Shown: positions 44,901 to 50,869 of the stretch, piece by piece
Position numbering within the stretch: position 1 is the stretch's first letter
Layout of the letters: the number at the start of each line of letters is the position of its first letter
Assembly (NCBI RefSeq): GCF_003385495.1
Contig: NZ_QNUH01000021.1
Location: 1 to 62,507 of the forward strand
DNA: 62,507 nt
Reading direction: 5' to 3'
Origin: Chryseobacterium elymi
GTDB lineage: Bacteria > Bacteroidota > Bacteroidia > Flavobacteriales > Weeksellaceae
Program-made: the position numbers and the translations under genes
The notes under the pieces: model-generated
Told to the model about the DNA's origin: nothing
The model's database searches: none
What the model saw: the letters and a program-made list of their open reading frames with translations, nothing else

Positions 44901-45401
44901 TCAAAAGAGATTCCTGCAGAGAAATATAATGATCCCCGCTCATTGAGCTCTATGGTCACCGGATATATCATTGCAGGGCAGGAGAAAAAAGGACTTCAGC
45001 TGGCAGAAATCCTTAAAAAAGAGATCCTTGAAGAATACGATTACTATCTGAGTCTTTCACCAACATTTCAGAGACAGTCAGCCAAGCAGATGAGAGTGAA
45101 GCCAATGGAATACTCGATGGTGGTATCAGCGGTTACAGATGCTTATAAGAAATTGGGACAGAATGAAAAGGCATATGCTTACCTGGTAAAATCTATAGAG
45201 CCAATTGATAAGAAATTCAATACTTTCCTCAAAGAACTTCAGCAGATGGGTAAAGAAAAGGCGATAAAGGAATCTGAAAATGTACAAAAGATCACTCCTT
45301 TTTATCAATATTTGTTCGATGTGATGCAACCTTTCGATTCTACGTATTCAAAAGAAAAAGAAGATCAGATTACGAGGGAAATGATCAAAATTACCCAATA
45401 G
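41916..45401 (+). CDS. DUF2723 multi-pass membrane protein, O-mannosyltransferase-like
   Basis: 1161 residues. The N-terminal DUF2723 domain has the first helix (VLGWVIFVIALITYFSTMEH) followed by LSFWDCGEYISSAVKLEVTH-PGAALFQ, where the Asp-Cys-Gly-Glu lies where GT-C transferases carry acidic residues. About ten transmembrane helices run to residue ~650 (WMVIPIRANANPPMN, VKPFEVRERDYAMVGSFYAF). The remaining ~500 residues are extracytoplasmic and end in TPR-like helices. Proteins of this plan occur throughout Bacteroidota and are thought to act in glycan transfer; the donor and acceptor are unknown. Confidence 0.88.
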   Translation: MKNWSFKKWNTVLGWVIFVIALITYFSTMEHYLSFWDCGEYISSAVKLEVTHAPGAALFQIVGAVASIFALGNEQNYAVVINAMSALFSALTILFLFWTITHFVRRLLNKDFDEITKHQEISILFAGAVGALCFTFSDTFWFSAVEGEVYSMASMFIALLVWLITKWENEYLAKDSERWIILIFFVLGLSVGVHMMGMLAVPAVCLVYYARNYKFTWKNFIWANVITLGILIIVFKIIFPLIMTMFGRLEIFFVNGLGLPFHSGTIVAFILMAAMSYFMVKYARKVKRNVFQTVALSVVYMIIGFSCWMVIPIRANANPPMNLNDPDTAIGMLDYYNREQYGDWPTIYGQNYTAFLDANGMEKNEDGSFKTKKTGEIYEKDEKTGTYRKTGDRFNYLFSKSQISLMPRMFNEDKDVMANYISMYGAPDFTFNYANEDVADNPEAKQIFDELRAKYEDKTITAADYLKVKPYNLINVQKPSLAQNMDYFITFQNGYYFVRYLMWNFVGRQNDLEGNMENTKGNWISGIPFIDNALLGNQDKMPAKFKNESTVKFFFLPLILGLIGFFFQLNRDFGRFYALLSLFILTSVGIVFYTGVKPFEVRERDYAMVGSFYAFAIWIGLGAGAILWFIQSKIKSNGANIVLGVVLLGIPFMMGFQNYTPHDRSKKSAARDYAYSFLKSLSKDDIIFIYGDNDTFPVWAIQETERFRDDVKTVNFTLLATPWYIDQVKRKTYNAAAIPSELTHEDYRDGVNDQIYMMKKEDWEGIFSMLKEQSVPDTQFGAFRKYLTQDSLTLKEAINFLKFKSPEKDELLKMYFGEEKYAEYNILPVNKFILPVNKENALKAGIITQADLPDVVNQIMITYKGNTLYKNNLMMLDMLANFDWKRPINFSSGGIYDSENVFYLNEYLQFEGFSYKLVPIHTAPNLDGDIGRVDVNSLYNVVKNFRWGNFKDLGIHYDEAATSNIMGYRMTTGRAASTLALKGQKAKAIELLDLASKEIPAEKYNDPRSLSSMVTGYIIAGQEKKGLQLAEILKKEILEEYDYYLSLSPTFQRQSAKQMRVKPMEYSMVVSAVTDAYKKLGQNEKAYAYLVKSIEPIDKKFNTFLKELQQMGKEKAIKESENVQKITPFYQYLFDVMQPFDSTYSKEKEDQITREMIKITQ

Positions 45402-45502
45402 ATGTTTTGAATAAAAAAAATAAATAATCAATTGATAAATAGATACTTATTCATTGAGGTGTTTAAAAATAACATCTTAGAAAAAATAATAGAAGAGTTT
45501 CT

Positions 45503-45510
45503 TACATTTG
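45503..45510 (+). promoter_or_regulatory. -7 box for the 45531 lipoprotein gene
   Basis: TACATTTG matches TAnnTTTG, 20 nt before ATG 45531. The -33 element is not evident. Confidence 0.45.
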
Positions 45511-45530
45511 AGTTTTAACACATCATTCCC

Positions 45531-46298
45531 ATGAGAAATATAAGCTGTGTAATGAATTTTAAATGGTTGCTTCTCCTTCCACTTCTAATGATTGTCGGAT
45601 GTTCAAAAGAAGAGAAAAAGTCTGAGCCCATTCAAAAAAATTCCGCCAGCACTCCTGCAGTCGCTGAGCCTGAAAAGACCGGAACAGAAGCTGAAACAAA
45701 AAAAGACCCTTCTGGTTTTATTCCGGAAGGCTATAAAGTTTTCAAAAAGTCCTTCGGTGATTTAAATAAAGATGGAGCAGAGGACTGTATTCTTATCATC
45801 AAAAAAACAGATCCAAGCAAGATCATTTCCGATGAATTCCGTGGAAAACTGGACCGTAACCGCCGCGGCCTGATCATTCTCTTTAAGAAAAATGAAGGGT
45901 ACGAATTGGCTGCCAAAAATGAAACCTGTTTCTCTTCAGAAAATGAGGACGGAGGCGTTTACTATGCCCCTGAACTGAATGTTTATGCTGAAAAGGATAA
46001 GTTATATATTCATTATGCTCACGGCAGATATGGCTACTGGACCTACACCTTCAGATATGGACAGTCAGATTTTAAACTAATTGGCTATGATGAAAGTTCC
46101 AATACCGGTCCGAGGGTAAACAGTACAACCAGCATTAATTTTCTAACCGGAAAGCAGCTTGACAGAATAAATGTGAATGAAGGTGCTGAAAGTGGAGATG
46201 AAGTATTTGAAGATACCTGGAGAAAATTAAAAACAACAAAACTGATAACTCTTTCAGAGATTAAAGACTTCGATGAGCTGGAAGTCTCTAATCTTTAG
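45531..46298 (+). CDS. Lipoprotein of unknown function
   Basis: 255 residues from ATG 45531; a second in-frame ATG at 45552 would give a tighter signal peptide (MNFKWLLLLPLLMIVGC). The lipobox MIVGC is followed by a charged, low-complexity linker (KEEKKSEPIQKNSASTP). The globular part starts KVFKKSFGDLNKDGAEDCIL, whose D-L-N-K-D-G-A-E-D resembles a calcium-binding or FG-GAP-like loop, and continues with YIHYAHGRYGYWTYTFRYGQ. Similar lipoproteins are common in Chryseobacterium-type genomes. Role unknown. Confidence 0.8.
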   Translation: MRNISCVMNFKWLLLLPLLMIVGCSKEEKKSEPIQKNSASTPAVAEPEKTGTEAETKKDPSGFIPEGYKVFKKSFGDLNKDGAEDCILIIKKTDPSKIISDEFRGKLDRNRRGLIILFKKNEGYELAAKNETCFSSENEDGGVYYAPELNVYAEKDKLYIHYAHGRYGYWTYTFRYGQSDFKLIGYDESSNTGPRVNSTTSINFLTGKQLDRINVNEGAESGDEVFEDTWRKLKTTKLITLSEIKDFDELEVSNL

Positions 46299-46300
46299 AA

Positions 46301-46330
46301 AAGTCCGGAAAAGGACTTATTTTTTATTTG
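46301..46330. terminator. Terminator between convergent genes
   Basis: AAGTCC (46301-46306) pairs with GGACTT (46313-46318), followed by ATTTTTTATTTGATTTT. It lies just past the lipoprotein stop and before the flavoprotein gene that ends at 46334 on the other strand. Confidence 0.75.
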
Positions 46331-46333
46331 ATT

Positions 46334-47494
46334 TTAATGGCTGCTGAAAAATTCCAGCATGTTATCCAATGCTTTTTCGGAATGCATCCTGTCTCCGTTT
46401 TCCAGGGATTCTTTTGTGGCTTCAGCAGCTCTTTGGCGCATCTGAATTTCATAATAACTGATGGCTTCCTCCAGAGTAGTGAAGCGATCCGATGTCAGGC
46501 ATTCACTCAGTTCCAATGCATCCAGCATTGCCATATTGGCTCCTTCTCCTGCAAATGGAGGCATCACATGAGCTGCATCCCCAAGCAGGGTGAGATTGGG
46601 TTTTGTTTCCCATGACTGATTCAAAGGTATAAAATAGATAGGACGGGGAATAAAAGGGGCAGAGGCATTTTCGAAAAGCTCGTACCATATGCTGCTCCAT
46701 TCAGCATATTCTTTTTTAAACCATTCCAGTATTTGCATTTGATCAGAGAAATCCAGACCGCTTTCCTTAGCCCAGTTTTCATTGGTTCTGAAACTCGCAT
46801 AAAATCCAAGATCACCACTTCCTTTCTGGCCCATAAGCAGGTTTTTATGAGTTCCAAAAGCCATTATTTTTCCGTCCCTTATCAGTTCTTTGATATGCGG
46901 AGCCGTTTTTTCTGCATTATATACATTGCCTTCAAGCATTAAAATTCCTGAATAGATGGGTTTCAGGTCTGTAAGATAAGGACGGATCTTTGAATTGGCT
47001 CCATCCGCTGCAATCACGATATCTGCATAGGCAGAAAAACCGTTCTTGAAGTGCAGCTGCCAGCCTCCATTTTTAGGTTCCATCGCAATAAAATGGCTGT
47101 CCCAGATTACTGTTTCAGGTTTCAGAGATTCCAGAAGCATATTTCTTAGCGGACCGCGGTCTATTTCCGGACGGAAATTTTTATTTCCGAAATCTTCGTC
47201 AGGTTTTGTTTCGTGGTCGGTAAATATGATTTCTGCGTGTTCATTTACGATCAGCATTCTGTCTGCTCCGGGACGGTAATTCTTTTTAAATTCATCCAGG
47301 AGACCAGCACTTCGAATGGCAGCCATTCCCGATCCTTCATGCATGTCCAGCGGAGAACCCTGAACCCGGGCATTTTTATTAAGATCCCTTTCATATACCT
47401 TTACATTGGCGTTTTTAAGCTGTAAAAGTCTTGCCAGCGTCAATCCTCCCGGACCAGCGCCTACTATGGCTATCGATTTATTTTCTACTAACAT
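46334..47494 (-). CDS. FAD-dependent monooxygenase, Tet(X)-like
   Basis: 386 residues. The FAD-binding start is IAIVGAGPGGLTLARLLQ, followed by VYERD and GSPLDMHEGSGMAAIRSAGLL, then DIVIAADGANSKIR and the second FAD motif LLGDAAHVMPPFAGEGANM. The order and wording of these blocks match the Tet(X) tetracycline-inactivating enzymes as I remember them (YERD, AGLL, VIWD, GDAAH-MPPFAG-G-N), and the length is nearly the same. Identity looks moderate, so this is a chromosomal relative with unknown substrate, not a called resistance gene. The AraC-type gene at 47528 is just upstream on the same strand with a 33-nt gap. Confidence 0.88.
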   Translation of the reverse strand: MLVENKSIAIVGAGPGGLTLARLLQLKNANVKVYERDLNKNARVQGSPLDMHEGSGMAAIRSAGLLDEFKKNYRPGADRMLIVNEHAEIIFTDHETKPDEDFGNKNFRPEIDRGPLRNMLLESLKPETVIWDSHFIAMEPKNGGWQLHFKNGFSAYADIVIAADGANSKIRPYLTDLKPIYSGILMLEGNVYNAEKTAPHIKELIRDGKIMAFGTHKNLLMGQKGSGDLGFYASFRTNENWAKESGLDFSDQMQILEWFKKEYAEWSSIWYELFENASAPFIPRPIYFIPLNQSWETKPNLTLLGDAAHVMPPFAGEGANMAMLDALELSECLTSDRFTTLEEAISYYEIQMRQRAAEATKESLENGDRMHSEKALDNMLEFFSSH

Positions 47495-47527
47495 TGTATT
47501 GTAATTTTAAATTTTACTGATGCAAAA

Positions 47528-48283
47528 TTATTTTTGTTTCAATACGGATAATAGTATAAATCGGTCATTTTTGTTTTTGGATAATTCCTTTGGGACTACC
47601 CCTGAGAATTTCTTGATTTCTTTGATGAAATGAGTCTGATCTGTAAAATTAAGTTCCGGAAACAGCTTGCCTTCCGCAATATGGCTTAAAGAAGCTCTGA
47701 AACGCAGAATATTGCAGTAGGCTTTTAAAGAAAGTCCGAACTGCTGATTGAAATAACGGTTGATCTGTCTGCTGCTCCAGCCTGTTTTCTCTGAAAGTTC
47801 TTTCACACTCATTTCGCCGTTTGATGTATAGATAAGGTCAAAAAGCCTGTGCTTTCTTTCATCAACGGTTTGCGGAAGTAGTTCTGTTATTTTTTCTGTT
47901 ATTTTTAGAGTAAATGTTTCAAGATTTTTAAGATCATCATCATTCAGATTCCAGAAATCATCAGGAAGATTCTTGCCACTGTTGATCAGGTCTGCAATGG
48001 AAGTGTGGAGGATATATTCCACGGCAAGAGGACGGAAACTGACTGCAAAAGCGATGGTGTCAGGAGGAATGCTTCTTTGTTCCGGTTCGGTCTCCAATCC
48101 GATAAGTAAAACACTGAAGGAACCAGATCCGGATCTCATAAAAAATAGATCCACCCTTCCGTCAGGGAGTATAACCACTTCTTTTGCTTCAACTGCAGGA
48201 TTATGAAACATCCCTATATTTTCTACAAAGCTGTCCAGTGATGGCTCCGGTTGAATAAATTTACAGTAGAATTCGTTGTCCAT
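47528..48283 (-). CDS. AraC-family regulator upstream of the Tet(X)-like gene
   Basis: 251 residues. The N-terminal domain (CKFIQPEPSLDSFVENIGMF, VVILPDGRVDLFFMRSGSGS) is the type found in AraC proteins with DUF6597-like effector regions. The C-terminal double HTH includes MSVKELSEKTGWSSRQINRY and FNQQFGLSLKAYCNILRFRA; the second HTH region reads LNFTDQTHFIKEIKKFSGVV. It is probably cotranscribed with the flavoprotein gene 33 nt downstream, so one stimulus may control both. Confidence 0.88.
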   Translation of the reverse strand: MDNEFYCKFIQPEPSLDSFVENIGMFHNPAVEAKEVVILPDGRVDLFFMRSGSGSFSVLLIGLETEPEQRSIPPDTIAFAVSFRPLAVEYILHTSIADLINSGKNLPDDFWNLNDDDLKNLETFTLKITEKITELLPQTVDERKHRLFDLIYTSNGEMSVKELSEKTGWSSRQINRYFNQQFGLSLKAYCNILRFRASLSHIAEGKLFPELNFTDQTHFIKEIKKFSGVVPKELSKNKNDRFILLSVLKQK

Positions 48284-48402
48284 AGAAGTATACTTCTGTT
48301 ATAATTTTTTCAAAAAACTAAATTACAAGAAATTGGACTTAAGTGATCAATTTTAACCCAATCCTGTATAAATCTTTATTTTGTGAATAATTTTAGTTTA
48401 AA

Positions 48403-48435
48403 ATTTGGAAAATATCCAAATAACTGATAATTTAG
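48403..48435 (+). promoter_or_regulatory. Palindrome and -7-like box upstream of the TPR gene
   Basis: ATTTGGA (48403-48409) and TCCAAAT (48415-48421) form a perfect inverted repeat with a 5-nt spacer in the interval between the divergent AraC gene and the TPR gene. TAATTTAG at 48428-48435 is a one-mismatch TAnnTTTG box. The palindrome sits where an operator could overlap the promoter. Confidence 0.45.
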
Positions 48436-48450
48436 TTATAAATCACAATA

Positions 48451-49599
48451 ATGAAATTCCCAATCTTTATATGCTTCTTTATTTTCATTTCAGGGGTCAA
48501 TGCTCAGATGATTGATAAGGAAAAACTTCTTGAATATTATGAATCACAGCGTTATGCTGAAGCTGCCCAATATCTGCAGAGTGTATATCCTGAAGATACA
48601 AAAGATGTAAAAGCTCTGACGCAGATGGCATATTGCAATATGATGTCCGGAAAATTTCCGGAAGCAGAGAAAAATTATCTAAAGGTCAATACTGTAGAAC
48701 CGGGAAATCTTCCGGTTTTATTCAGCTTGGCCAATATCAATTCCAAGAGAGGGAATGCAGCGAATGCTAAAGCGTATCTTTTGGAAATTATCCAGCTGGA
48801 CAGCCTTAATTTCAGTGCGTACAAACAGTTAGCTGGTTTTGGAGATACCCCTGAGTCCAAATTACAATACCTCAAAAAAGCAAATGCCTTAAACCGTACA
48901 GAGCCGGATATTGCTTACGATCTTGCTGTGGCTTACCGGGAAATCAAACAATATCAGCAGGCTTATGATGTCCTTGAAACAGCTATTGGTGCAGATAAGG
49001 ATAATTTTACGTTGCAGCAGGCCCAACTTCCGATAGCTAACCTGTTGGGCAAATACGAAGAGGTTGTTGAAACCGGAGAAAATCTTCTGAAAAAAAATAC
49101 AGATGTCAACGTGATCAATGAAATGGGACAGGCTTATTTTTATTTAAAAGATTATCAAAGGTGTATAGCACTTTTTAAAACCTTGGAAGATCTTGGGGTT
49201 CAGAATGAAGGGACTCTGTATTTCATGGCTTTAAGTTACCGTGAGCTTAAGGAATATGATCAGGCTGCCATATATGCTGAAAAGACCATTGATGAGGGTA
49301 TTTCCGATCATACAGCACTTTATTATACCGCTCTGGGAGGAATTTATAAATCCAAAAATCGTTTTTCAGATGCTCTGGAAGCCTACAAAAGAGGCCTGAT
49401 GTTTAAAAACAGTAACACTATCTACTATCGTCTGGGCCTTTTGTATGACCTCAACCTGAAACAGGCTAAAAATGCAGTAACTTACTATAATCTATATCTG
49501 AAAAATAAACCGGACCCTGACAAAGAAAAAGAACAGATCAGTTACGCGAAGGCAAGGATCGTATCGTTAACACATCCAAAAGAAGTGGCAATAAAGTAG
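48451..49599 (+). CDS. Exported tetratricopeptide-repeat protein
   Basis: 382 residues with signal peptide ending VNAQ. TPR units cover nearly the whole mature protein, for example ALTQMAYCNMMSGKFPEAEK, DIAYDLAVAYREIKQYQQAY and EGTLYFMALSYRELKEYDQA. It has no catalytic domain and would act as a periplasmic scaffold. It stands alone between a divergent AraC gene and a convergent PI-PLC gene. Confidence 0.88.
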   Translation: MKFPIFICFFIFISGVNAQMIDKEKLLEYYESQRYAEAAQYLQSVYPEDTKDVKALTQMAYCNMMSGKFPEAEKNYLKVNTVEPGNLPVLFSLANINSKRGNAANAKAYLLEIIQLDSLNFSAYKQLAGFGDTPESKLQYLKKANALNRTEPDIAYDLAVAYREIKQYQQAYDVLETAIGADKDNFTLQQAQLPIANLLGKYEEVVETGENLLKKNTDVNVINEMGQAYFYLKDYQRCIALFKTLEDLGVQNEGTLYFMALSYRELKEYDQAAIYAEKTIDEGISDHTALYYTALGGIYKSKNRFSDALEAYKRGLMFKNSNTIYYRLGLLYDLNLKQAKNAVTYYNLYLKNKPDPDKEKEQISYAKARIVSLTHPKEVAIK

Positions 49600-49621
49600 A
49601 ACCTATCTTGGTTTATAAATA

Positions 49622-49658
49622 AAAAGCATCCTCAAATATAATTTTGAAGATGCTTCAT
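49622..49658. terminator. Terminator between the TPR and PI-PLC genes
   Basis: AAGCATCCTCAAA (from 49624) pairs imperfectly with TTTTGAAGATGCTT (ending near 49654). It lies between the convergent stops at 49599 and 49664. Confidence 0.7.
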
Positions 49659-49663
49659 CAGGT

Positions 49664-50845
49664 TTAGTGACAATCCGCATTGATAGGATTCAGGATATAA
49701 TCTTTGTGCTGGGGAGGTTTTACAAAATAAGACGTTCCATAAATATTTCCGGGCCTGAAAAAATCTGTAGAAACAACCTGTGCACCGCTACTGAAGGCTG
49801 CTTTTGATCGGGTAAGATCATTAATCTTGGCTTCATAGGTTTCAATATCAGCTCTTGTTCGTACCATAAACCCTTGCTTCACCAGAGCCTGAATGTCCTG
49901 CTGCCGTACGATTGCATTATCTTTTAAAATAAAGGCTGCAAAACTGTCCTCCGGCTCACTTTCCATGAACATTAGTCTTTTTTCCAGAGAACCGTCAATA
50001 AGATAAGGGCTGTTTTTAGTAGACTGAGTTCCTGCACTTCCCGGTAGCAGCATAAATATGAATTTTCCTCTGCTGTCTTCCGCTTTCGGCCAGTTATTGT
50101 GAACGACAGCCTCCCGCAGTGTAGGAAACTTCCCCTGTACTTCTTTAGGAGTAATGATCTTATCTTTCCCCAGATACTGTAAAATTTCCTGATCCAGATC
50201 ATCGTAAGCTTTTTGGGTAAAGGGTAAAACCTGGGTAGAATTGGGGAAAATAGGAAATCCGGAGTCCTTAGCTTCCACCATAATAAATAGGGTCGTGTGC
50301 TGAGGATGCTGATCCGACCATTTCCGAAGTTCCTTAAGAGCATCTTTTAACGTCGGATAATGTGATCTGAAATCAATATCTGCCATATGCAGAAGCTTAA
50401 ATCCGGGTTGGTCCAGGTCTTTGGTATTGTGCGGTGCCAGATCTTTTACGCCTTTCTCCTTTAAGACGCGGTAGGATGCCGGATGATTAAAGCGGTTGCC
50501 GTCAGGATCATAGTAAACGTCCAGCTCAAGCCCACGGAGATTGGCATTAAGCTGCTCTGTAAAACCGGGATGATTATAATTGAGGGCCTCTGTAAAATCC
50601 ATTCCGTTAGGATGGTATTCCTGGAATTTAGCTTTCTGCTCAGAGGACATTCCTGAACTGTATTTTGCCATCAGATTTTTGATAATAGGCGCTGCCAGAT
50701 CCAATACTTTGGGATCTACCGGTTCTGCATAGGAATTATGAGTTCCCAGCACCTGTATCTGGTTAATTCTGATGTCTTTACATTTTTCCTGGGCATGGAA
50801 TAGCGAGGCTGCAGCTACTGCAGCAGTGTACATATACTTTTTCAT
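49664..50845 (-). CDS. Exported phosphatidylinositol-specific phospholipase C-like protein
   Basis: 393 residues with signal peptide MKKYMYTAAVAAASLFHAQ. The PI-PLC-X-like start is INQIQVLGTHNSYAEPVDP, with the catalytic His in GTHNSY; a second active-site region reads GLELDVYYDPDGNRFNHPA. This fits the calcium-dependent PI-PLC C1-like family of exported bacterial proteins. Expected activity is cleavage of phosphodiesters in inositol phospholipids or related glycerophosphodiesters, in the periplasm or outside. It is 24 nt downstream of a TonB-dependent receptor gene, so both are probably cotranscribed. Confidence 0.88.
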   Translation of the reverse strand: MKKYMYTAAVAAASLFHAQEKCKDIRINQIQVLGTHNSYAEPVDPKVLDLAAPIIKNLMAKYSSGMSSEQKAKFQEYHPNGMDFTEALNYNHPGFTEQLNANLRGLELDVYYDPDGNRFNHPASYRVLKEKGVKDLAPHNTKDLDQPGFKLLHMADIDFRSHYPTLKDALKELRKWSDQHPQHTTLFIMVEAKDSGFPIFPNSTQVLPFTQKAYDDLDQEILQYLGKDKIITPKEVQGKFPTLREAVVHNNWPKAEDSRGKFIFMLLPGSAGTQSTKNSPYLIDGSLEKRLMFMESEPEDSFAAFILKDNAIVRQQDIQALVKQGFMVRTRADIETYEAKINDLTRSKAAFSSGAQVVSTDFFRPGNIYGTSYFVKPPQHKDYILNPINADCH

Positions 50846-50869
50846 AAAGTGGATAATTATTTTGTACTA

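Noticed and set aside
46334..47494. Calling the flavoprotein a tetracycline-resistance gene
   Set aside because: Motifs agree with Tet(X), but overall similarity by eye is moderate and substrate residues cannot be verified without alignment.
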